From Acholoe squamosa (lineage: Eukaryota; Annelida; Polychaeta; Phyllodocida; Polynoidae), in assembly GCA_949317995.1 (NCBI GenBank), contig OX439036.1:21054854-21118853 (forward strand): a DNA stretch of 64,000 nucleotides, in the 5' to 3' direction. The first letter of the stretch is position 1, and every line of letters begins with the position of its first letter. A program made the position numbers and the translations under genes. The notes under the pieces are model-generated. The model ran no database searches and was not told the DNA's origin. It saw only the letters and a list, made by a program, of their open reading frames with translations. This document shows positions 1 to 12,500 of this stretch, in pieces.

Positions 1-170
1 AAGATACTATTTCTTTGCATTTTCATTTATGGAACCCTTATGAACACTATATATCTTATAGATAAACATTGTATACGATAAATGAGGAATTGATATTCTG
101 TTTAAATCAGGTTTCTATTCAGAATATTAGCTGAGATATGAACATTTTTTGTTTCTGGGATTCTCTTCAG

Positions 171-328
171 TGGATGCGAAAATTTCGAATAATATTTTGA
201 GGTTTTTAGAAATTAAAAGCAATAATGCAGTCCTTTTAACTGATGTGGGCCTTGTCTGTGAAGCTGCACTTTTAAGTCGCCATATAGGAAATCATGTAAA
301 TCTTGTAAAAAAAAAAGCATGTATTTAG
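171..328 (+). CDS. Probable 3'-terminal coding exon of an unrecognised plus-strand gene (partial)
   Basis: A pyrimidine-rich tract ending TTCTCTTCAG at 170 looks like a 3' splice site. After two leading bases an open frame of about 51 codons runs to TAG at 326-328. The peptide has a non-random composition (for example NILRFLEIKSNNAVLLTD, then LVCEAALLSRH, ending in a Lys-rich tail). AATAAA follows at 347-352, the right distance for a last exon. The rest of the gene would lie left of the window. I do not recognise the protein. The VLLTD stretch is faintly like the end of a PIN-type nuclease fold, but that is too little to call. It would be convergent with the minus-strand TIR gene. It could be a chance frame; transcript data would decide. 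Confidence 0.42.
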
Positions 329-346
329 GCTATATCTGAAATGTTG

Positions 347-352
347 AATAAA
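347..352 (+). terminator. Candidate polyadenylation signal AATAAA
   Basis: A canonical AATAAA lies 19 bases past the TAG of the candidate terminal exon at 171-328. It is consistent with a short 3' UTR and supports that exon being real. Confidence 0.4.
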
Positions 353-514
353 GTGCACCTGTATGTTCTGCATTATTATGACTGTAAGAGAAATGGAATT
401 ATGTTAAAAGGCTAACCTTTTTCCAGAGATTCCAGAACTAGTGCAGCACTGACTGCTGCTTTCGCAACCAAAATGAGACATCACCCCACTGCTGGATATG
501 CTCTTCATACAGTA

Positions 515-1271
515 TTATTTTCCTGGTATGGCAGCCCCTGCATACATATACTGTATTATTACCTTGTCAAGTCCTGGTATGGCAGACCCTGCATACACAC
601 AATTATACAACTTTATTACCTTGTCAAGTCCTGGTATGGCAGCCCCTGCATACACATACTGTATTATTACCTTTTTAAGTCCTGGTATGGCAGCCCCTGC
701 ATACACATACTGTATTATTACCTTTTTAAGTCCTGGTATGGCAGCTCCTGCATACACATACAGCATTATTACCTTGTCAAGTCCAGGTATGGCTGCCCCT
801 GCATACACATACAGCATTATTACCTTGTCAAGTCCAGGTATGGCAGCCCCTGCATACACATACTGTATTATTACCTTTTTAAGTCCTGGTATGGCAGCTC
901 CTGCATACACATACAGCATTATTACCTTGTCAAGTCCAGGTATGGCTGCCCCTGCATACACATACAGCATTATTACCTTGTCAAGTCCAGGTATGGCAGC
1001 CCCTGCATACACATACTGTATTATTACCTTGTCAAGTCCAGGTATGGCAGCCCCTGCATACACATACAGCATTATTATCTTGTCAAGTCCAGGTATGGCT
1101 GCCTCTGCATACACATACAAAATTATTACCTTGTCTAGTCTAGGTATGGCAGCCCCTGCATACACATACAGCATTATTACCTTGTCAAGTCTAAGTATGG
1201 CAGCCTCTGCATGCACATACAGCATTATTACCTTGTCAAGTCCAGGTATGGCAGCCCCTGCATACACATAC
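515..1271. repeat. 51-bp minisatellite (about 14-15 copies) abutting a splice donor
   Basis: Units of 51 bp, each holding GGTATGGCAGCCCCTGCA followed by TACACATACTG or TACACATACAGC, repeat from about 515 to 1271. Copies differ by scattered substitutions such as CCTGG/CCAGG and CTGTA/CAGCA. The unit is 17 codons long, so long frames stay open on both strands; these frames are a property of the unit, not evidence of genes. The right edge falls exactly at the predicted splice donor of the last assembled exon of the TIR/pseudokinase gene (1272), so the array starts at the first base of the intron. Confidence 0.9.
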
Positions 1272-3519
1272 TGTGCCCTGAGGTCTGTGTGCACCAGGTG
1301 GTAGCGGGTGTGCAGCTGCTGGAGACCTTCCAGTACCTGCAGCATGAACTTGACAATGTGCTCCACTGTGAAGTCTGTAGGGTTGTGCAGCACGGCCTCC
1401 AGTACATTACCTCCTATGTCCATCTCTGTCATCTGTGCAGGAACCATAATTATTAGACCTTGTGTCACGTGACATAACAAGACTATGCACACCAAATAGG
1501 TGAAATATACTGTTTACATATAATCTTAGGATTAGATGCGACCTTCGGGGCATCTCATAATGAAAGCATGCAAAGTCACTTAAAGAGTTCTCTCTCTGCA
1601 GAAATATCAAGCATACAGTTAAACAAACAAGTACACTTACTAGGGTTGCTTGGTTACCAGCTTGGCTGAGGTCCAATATCCTGCAGACGTTGGCAGAGTC
1701 GAGCTGACGAAGAGTCTCGATCACCTCCATCTTTTCCAGCCTAGCCCTGAATATCTCAACATTCACATGGACTGCCTGAATGAAAGTATAATACACTATG
1801 ATAGCAAGACATTAGCCACTACACTTTTAAAAATCTTCTGTTGAAAGAACGAAGATTTATTTACACCAACCGATACCAATCTTTCTTCATTAATTTAATG
1901 GTCACCATTTTGCAGAAGCCACCATAATAATTTGGTTGGAATAAAAAAACGTTGAAAAACGTGTTGTTTTTTTCAACCAAATACAAACTTTTTTCATACT
2001 TTCTCTTATCCAAACCTGACAAAACTTGTGCAAAAGTTGAAATACATTTTTGCTAAGGGGGCAAATGTAATTGATTGCTTTGGCTTAAATGTCATCGACC
2101 ATTAATTTTTACATGAACAATCAGTCTATGCTATCTTATTGATGCTATGAATTTTACCCTCTGGAAGTCTCCCCCCCCCCCCTGGAAGTCTCCCACTCGG
2201 AATTCCCCCCTCCCCCGGAAATCTCCTCCCTAGGAAATCCCCCCCCCTATCAAGTTTTACCACAGTAAGCCTTACAGTAACCTGTCACTATCCCCATGAA
2301 ACCCTAACCCTAAACCTACCCTAACCCTAACCCTATCCCTAGCCCTAGCCCTAGCCCTAACCCTAACCCTAACCCTAACCCTATCCCTAGCCCTAGCCCT
2401 AACCCTAACCCTAACTCTAACCCTAACCCTATACCATCCTGTATACTTTCAACTTACATTTGGTATATAGATAATTAACACAAATTAGGTATAATTATAT
2501 CCTATATGGATAAGAAGGGGGGGGGGAATTCCAGGGGGGGGGAGATTTCCTGGGGGGGATTCCAGGGGGGAAACTTCCTGACACCATCTTATTTTAGTAA
2601 TTTTACTCTACCTTCACAATGGACTATATCATCTTTATTGATGATTTTTTTCCATATACATCATAATTATTATGGATAAGTTTTGAAAACATGTCCTGCC
2701 CTTCATAATCTTAAAGTCACAAAGCCATAACCTCATGATTATGATTATTCAAAAGCTGCAGTGGTATGGTATTTTCTCTATTGCGACACAACTTTCCTTT
2801 GCAACACAAAGATAAATTATCTACTGATTATGGGAATTCTAAGAAAAAACTGCAATGTGGACTTATCCTTTTGATAACATGGTGCAAAAACCAAATGAGT
2901 AGGCTACTCTTTGAATTTGGATAAAATTATTCAGTTATGAGTACATTGAAGAATATCTCAAAGTGAGCCACAAGGCCACCTGTCGGGAAGTTATGAAACT
3001 TGTCAAAGGATAAAGATTCACCATTAAAGTACTTTACCATAGTGTTTAACGGAGGTTGACTTGTATATAACATCAATCAATCTAAAATAGTTTCATGCTT
3101 CATTATAATATCAATTACAGTGATACACTATAACATTCAACAACGATTTTACATAAAATCTATGAAAATTCTTAACAGTATTATCATCTATTGCATTTCT
3201 TCTTTTAAATTGTCCTAAATCTCTCTTAATATTAAAAAGGTTTGACAAGTGCAAATGTTTAGGCTAAATGTTACTGCACCGCACTTGTAAAACCTTGAAT
3301 CAAACGTGAATCTTAAATTACGTTTGATGTCTATGAAACTTCACTATTCGAAAATATGTTATGTAAATCAGCAATTCTATTCATACGTGAAAATTAGTGA
3401 AATAGCTCTTGATTCCTTAAAGTCACTAAGACTGTACTCACCTTGCCCCTGAAGTACCTCAAGCAGTCTCGAGGTTGGTCCACCTCTGAGGAATCCACAA
3501 TATCTGGTGACTGCAAGTG
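1272..3519 (-). CDS. Exons 12-14: second, degenerate kinase domain (partial)
   Basis: Exons 3519-3442, 1775-1641 and 1432-1272 encode LRYFRGK, then AVHVNVEIF, EKMEVIETLRQLDSANV, TEMDIGGNVLEAVL, the alpha-E stretch HIVKFMLQVLEGLQQLH, and HLVHTDLRA. This is the N-lobe, hinge and catalytic loop of a kinase fold. Asn stands where the beta-3 Lys should be (VHVN), there is no glycine loop, and HRD is HTD. After codon 1115 the predicted donor GTATGTG opens straight into the 51-bp minisatellite. If the donor is not used, the frame stays open through the whole array. The activation loop and C-lobe are not found. Confidence 0.6.
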
Positions 3520-6500
3520 CTGGAAATCAATTAAGATCATGTTATAAATAAGAGCCGAATCGAATCCTACATGAATACAACTATTATAACTAGCAGGGTA
3601 TACAGTGGGCAAGATGTACTGGGCACATACAATTGACATTTTTCACACTTTTGTATTCTTATGCACCATGGGCCAATATATTGCACTTGGTCTTACCCTT
3701 GAAACAATTTCACGTGAATTCACCAGTAAAATCACGTGTTGAACTGGTGTCGTTCCAGTGAATTCCAGTGAATTTTACACGTGAATTCACGGGATTCTGT
3801 GAGCAGAAATTCACGTGATATAACGGGATCACGTGAAATGACAGTAAATTCACGTGATATCACGGGAATATTAAAATTACTTATGCAAATAACCCCCACT
3901 GCTAACCTCAATTTAAGATTTGAAATCGATAGTTTGTATTCCTATGATGAGATTTTCCTCATTCTATTTGTCTTTGAAATGCCATCATTTTGATTGATAG
4001 ATTCTGAGCAATATAGAGATTCACACAAAACTAGACACATTGACTTATATTTTGATTTGAGCCTTTATTTGGGTAATAAATACATCTAGAATGGGGGCAA
4101 TAAATGGGGAAGGTGGATGGCGCCCATAGGCTAAAAGTAGCTAAATTTTCGCCAGATTTTCACCATGTTTGTAATTACTTTCTCTTTCTAATAGTACAAA
4201 GAAAGCAGTCTTATAAACTAGCATAGGGTCCCATGCTAGTTTATGAGATATTTATCTATGAATCTACCATAGGGTTATACAGTGTTTTGCCATAATTTGC
4301 ATGGAATCTCATTAAAGAGTAGCTAATTTTTTGGCTTACTTTCCCAGAATATTTTCATCAACTTTCTGTACCCAGAAAATGTATTACCATCATGTGGTCC
4401 CATGCACTTTTGAATCGTTTTTCCAAATTGAAAATCTCCTGAAAATAATAGAATTACATCATGCAGGCTAAATACTGCTCATAAACCCCCACACAGCCAG
4501 CTGGCTTTGTGGCCTAACTAGTTAGTGTGCCTGGTGTAGACACAGAAGGTTGAGAGTTCACCTCAGCTTCATGGGCCTGCTATGATTTTGTATAGTCGTT
4601 CACTAGCCATAGAGAAGTACACATGTGCAGAAACCTGCACAGAGAACATGATTGGCATTAGAGCCATCTACCTTAAAAAAACCAGCATCAGCATATTGAA
4701 TAGAGTAAGCTCCACCGCAATGAAAATATTCAGGTTTTTCATCACACATATAGTCTCAAACAGGTAAACATGATTGGTGCCTAGCCCGTGCTAGATTTAT
4801 TTCCTAATTTTGCCACAAGGGAGCACAAGGGAGCACAAAGGAGCAAAAGAAAATCAAGGAACCCATTTGTGGGAAAGTTCCATGGTTTACTATGGTGAAG
4901 GCAGAAAGAACATACCATTCTTACACCAGAAGTTATAATGAAATAAATGGATGTATTTCAAGGCCAAATAGAGCTAGAACATAATGAGATTCGGGATATG
5001 GTTATAAATACTCATGGGTTCATATCTAGCAAGCTATTTCTCTCAAACTATCAGGAGTATTTTCTTATACAATATAACACTGAAAGGTGTGATCTCAATT
5101 TGATAATTGATTTTTAACATGGAAAACCATTTACCCTTACATCTACACTGCTATTACTACCATACATTCTTACATAGAGGATTTGAAGTTCTAGTCTTGG
5201 TCACCAGGGGGCAGAAACATAGCATAAAATGCCTTTGTAATATTATACTGTAATACACCATTTATATGGCATGTCTTATATGCAAGAATTGCCCTTTGGT
5301 GCATCTTCTAGATGCAGCAAAACTGGGAGTACATTTTCTCTCTGGGAGTAAGTTTTCCCCCAAAATCTCTGCAATATCCCCCCATCCACATTCAGTGGTA
5401 AAGGTGGGTGAAGGTAGCACTGGGACGGCTATTGGTTCTTGAATTTTGAAGATCCATTGATTATAATAAAAAATACAACATTTACATATCCTTTTATCAT
5501 ATTAGAAAGGTCTGGGTGTGCCTTAAATGTGGGGTGCACCTTATAGACAGGGTATTGTAACTACATTTCCTTTTGTTTAGAATTCAAGACTGCATGTCTG
5601 AATCTTTTTATTCAAATCTACCAAAAAAGGCATGATGAATCCAGGAATCAACAATGCAAGTCTCTCAAAGTTTGGTTTCCCTAAATAGCCATACTTAATG
5701 TATCTTATTTCTGACAGAACATCTATGACAGCAATAAAAATATCATATGGGTGGCACCACTGTGCTGTTTTTCAGCTAACCCTCTTCTCTGGAGTACCTC
5801 TCTTAATATGTGCTATCTAGCAGATTTCATCAAGCTCCTGTGTTGCAGTTGACTACCTGCATAAAGAAAACAAAAGTACATGCCCGTGACTTAAAGTGAA
5901 TGTGTGGGTAGTAGTTATTTCAAGTGGAACATGAATCAGGGGCATAGGAAAAGGGGCACCAGCCTCAATTATAAAGGAAGTTTATCTGGGCCCCTCAAAA
6001 TTTGCAAAGTATTCAAAATAAATTTAAATTAAACAAAAATTACTTTTCTACACAAATTCAAATGACCAATGCATGAGACCACTGATAAAAATTCCACTTA
6101 TCTTAAAACAAGTCATCTAAATAATATTTTTGGGAAAGTTTTAGTTTAAATCAGTTTTATTATGGAATGATAACAAATTAATCTACTACATGAATATCAA
6201 TTTGTAAATTGGGTAGAATGACTTCTATATAATAAACCTCATTAGTGTATTACAAATTATTGGATAATAGATTGTTTTTGATACTAACAGTGAATGACAG
6301 CATTTGCTTTTCATATTGATTTTCATCCATATGTCGTTGCCTCAGTGCAACAAGGTTGTATCTGCATATTTCAAGTTTTGCAGGAGAGGGAAAAGAGGGG
6401 TTGCAATCTGTCTATATTTCAGACAAACACATTCTATGATAGTAAAGCTTAATAACAAGGTTAGTAAAAACTGTTTGATAGAGAGGGGGTTTGTCCCAGA

Positions 6501-9500
6501 AACATCAATTGGATGATGAAAAAATGTTGACAAACATTAAAAAACGTTTTATGGTAGCAAAATTAAAAAAAAGAAAATCGAAATGTTCCCAAAATATTTG
6601 TATAGATGTGTAGAGGCAAGGAGAAAGGGTGCTCCATGCTAGAAGTCAACTTTAAAATTCGGATCACTAGCTTTACAGTGATATATTGCATGAGAAGATA
6701 CTCCTGTTAGTTTTGGAGGAATGGCTTGCTAAATATGGGTAGGTATGACCATTTTGTGAATGTCAATAAGCCATAAGTCTCATTGGTCATGAGATACATC
6801 TGTAATTAGCATAATTTATGCTAATTAGCTAAATAAGCATAAATTTTCATTCTTTTGCCCATAACTTTCGATGTAGAAATGGTATTTTCATTCTGTTTAC
6901 ACCATAGTGGACCTTATGAAATGTACCTTTAAATGGGATCATTGATTTTCTTATTTAGAATGAAAATAATGTTTCCATGGCAACAGAAATCAACAAAAAT
7001 GCCTATTTTAGCCCAAAAACATTCTTTTTAATGATAAATATGGACCCTTTCCCCCAAAAATAGAATGTTTTATAAAAAAAATCATTGGATTGTCCATAAA
7101 AAAGTAGCCTATAGCAGTTTTAGGCATATTTTTCCTATTCTAGCCCATAGTAGTGCCCCCTGGTGGCTAAAACAGGTACTAAATCCTGCAGGAACCCTCA
7201 TTTCTGCTTGCTGGCTCACAGATGTTCTTACATTCCCTGGTATAAAATAGAACCCAAGATCTCTTGATATAGAGTCAAATGTGTTACCACTTGGACTATA
7301 TGTTGATACTTCATTCATTACAAAGATATGCTTTTAATCCAAGTGCTCAGGAAGTTATGAAAAAATCTGTCAACTTTTGGATATGAATATGGGGAATAAT
7401 GTGACAAATTACTGCATAATCCTATATAATATTTAAGGTTCTGTATCTCAAAAATATGAATGGGTCCCCCACCGGCAGTAAGCTACAAGCCTTTCCATTC
7501 CTCCAGCACTAGCTGACCCCTCCTTCTGCCCATAGTCCAAGGGAAATGAATCTGTTTACATGTGTTAAGTATGGACTATAGGTTGCAGTTATTATATGTA
7601 CAAGTGACAAGTAATCAGGGATGGACTATAGTTTGGCATCATATAAATTTTGATGGCCATGCATCAAATGCATCAACTCACCAACCTGAACCACTACATC
7701 CCAACTCACCAACCATTACATCCCTTGAAGGACCACTAATGCATTAATGCATCATGCCCATCGGTCATCATGATGCTACATTCATGCATCATGATGACCA
7801 TATGAGTTGATACACACACTGCAAAAGAGTCGGCATAATGCTCCAATTAAGTGTTGGAGAGCATGCAGACTCTAATCCCACCTTACCAACCACTAAAATA
7901 TAGAACCAGCCTGTACATAGCAGTGTGCGATGCCTACCCCGGTACTGCTGACTGTCCAGGATCACCTTGTGCTAAAACTCTAACCCACATTAACAATTAC
8001 TAAAATAAACATGTATACATATAATACCCAGCCTGTTAAATAGCAGTGTGTGACACCTACCAATGACTATCCAGGATCGCCTTGTGTTAAATACCTAAAA
8101 CCCAAAACCACCAATCACTCTGTATGTATCTGAAGTGACCTGGGATGTGTAAAAATAGACACCAGTAATCAGAACAACGACTGTGTAGGTATTACCAGTC
8201 TGCAACATCTGTATTTGTAGCAGTAACTGCTCCAAATATAACAATACTATGTGACTGGGCTCCTAATATGGGAATGACTTGCTTGTTTTCCATTCTAAGA
8301 CTCCAATTAACCAATGCCATGTCACTTTGAACTCCTAATATGCACTTCATACATTGGTGCATCATGATGTCCAATGGACATGATGCATTAATGCATCAGA
8401 GGCCCTTGAAGGGTTAAGAGGTGTGTGCGGCCCTACTGTGGAGGAGGGGGTATGAGAGCTGTCAAAGTCGTGACCATTAGGGTGTGTTACAGTTAGGCCT
8501 CTGTGATGTCACAGGGTGGTTAGCTGCAGGCAGACATTGGCAACACATGGTTAGGTGACTACACCATGAGTAGAAGCTCCTCAATATATTAGAATATATT
8601 AGATAGGATATTGTTAGATGACTATATGGAATGCTCCTATGATTGGTATGTAAATTACATGATTTAACATGTACAACAAGAGATTAAGATCTAATTGCAA
8701 TGTGTGTATAGTTTTCAGGTAAGTGCATCCTAGTCATCTTACCCAAAGGTCAACTTAATGCATTGGTTTGTTTGCCCGAAAAGACCCATAAATATTAACA
8801 ATCAGTAACTGTAACACATCCTATGAAGGGCCAAGTGGGGGGAGGGCAGGTCCTCTGTGTGTGTCTCAGTGCTATGGTCACATGACCAGTTCTGAAGGCC
8901 AGGTGTACGAGTCAAGCTGACCTGTTCACTGTTTGTTAGATATGCATGATACTACGGATAGCATTATTACATAGCTGTAATGGTTAAAGGCTATGGGCCA
9001 CAAAAACCAAAACAAAATCTAGGACTTTGCCAAGCATGTTGTAGAAATTCATTGTTTCTCCATACTATCAACCATTCAGTGATCATGGTCACTGAAAAGC
9101 AATTATTCTTTGCTGGGTTTTCACTGGTGGGTGTTAGAAATGTTCCTTTCCTGCTTGGGATATCAGAAAAAATCATTGGCAAATATGTGCATACATGTCA
9201 AATAACAATTTTAGAGAACCTTTGAAAATTTTGAAAAAATCGTGTTGTACTCTTGAACCACTTAGTAGGATGTTGCCTCCAGGTCTTCATTGGTCCAACT
9301 TCATGCACCTATAAAGACAAATGGTATATCCATTACTCACTAGGTTATGCCAAACCAAACAGAAGGAGGTAGGTGTGGACGTAGAGGGAGCTGGGTGTGG
9401 ACATAGAGGAAGGTGAGAGTGGACACAGGGGGAGGTGGGTGTGGACACTGAGGGAGGTGGTTGTGGACATAATGGGGATGTGTAGGAAGATAAAGAAAGG

Positions 9501-12500
9501 TGGGTGTGGACACAGAGGGAGGTGGGTGTGGATAGAGAGGGATGTGGATGTGGACATAGAGGGATTTGGGTAGACCCAAAGGGAGGGCGGGTGTGGACAT
9601 AGAGGGAGGTGGGTGTGGACCCAGAGGGAGGTGGGTGTAAACACAGAGGGAGGTGGGTGTGAACAAAGAGGGAATTGAGTGTTGACATAGAGGGAAGTGG
9701 GTGTGGATAATGAGGGAGGTGGCCATGGACATAGGGGAGGTGGGTGTGAACACAGAGTGAGGTGGGTGCTGACATAGAGGAAGGTGGATGTGGACACAGA
9801 GGGAGGTGGGTGTGGACAAAGAGGCAAATGGATGTGGACATAGAGGGAGATAAGAGTGGACACAAAGGGATGTGAGTGTGAACACAGAGGGATGTGAGGG
9901 TGGGCATAGAGGGAGGTGAGAGTGGAGAAAGAGTGAGGTGGTGTGGACACAGAGGGAGGTGGTGTGGACACAGAGGGAGGTGGGTGTGGAGAAAGAGTGA
10001 GGTGGTGTGGACACAGAGGGAGGTGGTGTGGACACAGAGGGAGGTGGGTGTGGAAATAGAGGGAGGTGGGTGTGGACTAAAAGGTAAGTGGGTGTGGACA
10101 AAGAGGTAAGTGGGTGTGGACATAGAGGGAGGTGAGAGTGGACACAGAGGGAGATGGGTGTGGACATAGAGGGAGGTGGGTGTTGACATAGAGGGAGTTT
10201 GGTGTGTACAAAGAGTGAGGTGTGTGTGAACAAAGAGGTCAGTGGTTGTGGACAAAGAGGTAAGTGAGTGTGGACAAAGAGGTAAGTGGGTGTGGACATA
10301 GAAGGAGGTGGGTGTGGACATAGAGGGAGGTGGGTGTGAACACAGAGGGAGGTGGGTGTGAACATAGAGGGACATGAGAGTGGACACAGAGGGAGGTGGG
10401 TGTGGACACAGAGAGCTTTGGGTGTGGACGTAGTGGGGATGGGTAGGAAGATAGAGGGAGGGCAGGTGTGGACACAGAGGGAGATGGGTGTGGATACAGA
10501 GGGAGGTGGGTGTAGACACAGAGGAAAATGGGTGTGGATATAGAAGGAGGTGGGTGTGGACACAGAAGGAGGTGGGTACAGTGGCCCACAACGGTCAAAT
10601 TGAAGTTGGAGCAAAGAGTTGACTTTCACAAAAAAGTTAAAGTCCAAAAGCAAAATCAATGTTCAAAGTCAATTTCATTTCATTGCTGTCAAGCTGTCAA
10701 GCTGTCAACTCATGAATGCAAACCCACTTGTGACAGGTATCTTTTGACTTTGCATGGTACACTCTATGTCTTTCTATATGTCTATACCAGCAACTACTGG
10801 GTAGCTATTGGTTCCCTCACACAATAACTGATGGTTCCATACCAAGTAGCTGCTGGTTCATCCCATAACTGGTGGTTCCCACGCACTGTAACTGGTGTTT
10901 CCACACCAATCAGCTACTGATACTGGATCCCATACCAAGTAGCTGCTGGTTCCCACACCCAGCACTTGGTAGTCCCATACACATTAGTTGCTGTTTCCTG
11001 TACCCAGTACATGCTGGTTTCCAAATACAGTAGCTACTGCTTCCCACATCAGGTAGCTGCTGGTTCCCATATAAACTGGTTCCTAACCCAAGTAGTTGCT
11101 GGATCCCACACCCTTGCTGGTTCTTGTACCCAATACCTGCTGGCTTTCACATAGAGTAACTGGTAGTGGTTCCCACATTCATTAGGTGCTGGTTCCTAAA
11201 CTCACTACCTGCTGGTTCCCAAATAGAGTGCCTGCTGGTTCCCACATCAGGTAGCTGCTAGTTCTGAAAACAGTAGCTGTTGGTTTCCATACAGTAGCTA
11301 CTTGTTCCCATATCCAGTAGCTGCTGGTTCCGATATAGAGTAGCTACCTGTTCCCATACCTAGTAGCAAAAGAGTGATCTGGATAAATTCTGGATGAAAA
11401 AGGTCATATAAGTCAAAAATGGGCAAATTGGGAAAGTTGCGTGAAACTAAGCAGTCAAGATAGTTAAAATTTGTCGAAATAGGTCAAATTGGTTCCAAGT
11501 AGGTAAAATTGAATGAAATTAGGTCAAAATAGGATAAATTATGTCAAATTGGTTGAAAATGGGTCAATCAGGTCAAATTCTATCAAATTAGGTCAACGCT
11601 GGTAAGAATAGATCACATTGGTCTAAATTAGGTCCAAGTGGGTTCAAATGAGTCAAATTGGTCAAAAGTAGGTCAATTAAGGTCGAATTATGTCAGAGTA
11701 GGTAAGGATAGGTCAAATATAGCAAAAATAGGTCAAATTGGTAAAAGGTAGGCTGATGAGGTGAAATCAGGTCAAATATGGTAAAAGTAGGTCAAATTGG
11801 TCAAAAGTAGGTCAATTAGGTCAAAGTAGGTTAAGATAGGTAAAATAAGTTCAAATTTGGTTAAAACAGGTAAAATTGGTCAAAAGTAGGCTAAGGTAGG
11901 TCAAATATGGCGAAAATAAGTCAATTTGGTTAAAGGTGGGTTAAGGAGGTTAAATCAGGTCAAATATGGTAAAAGTAGGTCAAATTGGTCAAAGGTAGGT
12001 CAGTAGGTCAAATCAGGCTAAGATAGGTCAAATTAGGTCAAATAATGGTGAAAATATGTAAAATTGTTCAAAAGAAGGTCAATTAGGTAAGGAAAGTTCA
12101 AATTAGGTCAAATATCTTAAAATAGGTCAAATCAGTCAAAAATAGCATGATTAGGTCAAAGTAGGTTAGAATGGGTCATATTAGGTCAAATATGTGACCC
12201 ATCCTAACAAAGTGGTACTGAAGTCGCACATTTAGAAGCCTAGATATAGGCTTCTTAAGTGGTATAGTGTCAAAAATATCAGATTTTTTAAAATTGATAT
12301 TTTAGCATTTTTCTAACCTATGGGTAGATATCTTTCAGAATCCTTGCCTACTAAACTGAATTTAAGGCCCAAATGCCTAGAAGACATAGCTATAGTTTTC
12401 TTGGTTATATAGAATTACATGGGAATTATATAGGATTCATAAATTATTATATGTTTAAAATATCAATTATCTCAGTTTAATCGATTTTTAATTCATCCGA

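Larger units (their letters stand above)
1776..3441 (-). other. Intron 12 of TIR/pseudokinase gene
   Basis: Non-coding. It contains an AACGTT-rich fragment around 1940-1990, the C/G-rich inverted repeat with telomere-like core (2162-2580), and otherwise AT-rich sequence with no frame I can support. Confidence 0.5.

Noticed and set aside
515..1271. Possible CRISPR-like array
   Set aside because: Units are contiguous with no unique spacers, the DNA is an animal genome, and no cas genes are present.
473..1304. Plus-strand frames of 221 and 268 codons with a 17-residue repeat
   Set aside because: They are the plus-strand reading of the 51-bp minisatellite (a multiple of three), with no other coding features.
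2301..2432. True chromosome end
   Set aside because: The array is short, diverged and flanked on both sides by single-copy exons of one gene.
4503..4575. Functional tRNA gene
   Set aside because: Box-like words are present but acceptor-stem and anticodon-stem pairing are not convincing, and it resembles a SINE head.
9287..10659. Open frames of over 400 codons rich in His, Pro, Ser, Thr and Leu on the minus strand
   Set aside because: They are produced by the 22-bp minisatellite, which is open in all three frames of that strand and is interrupted by a transposon. There is no start or splice context.
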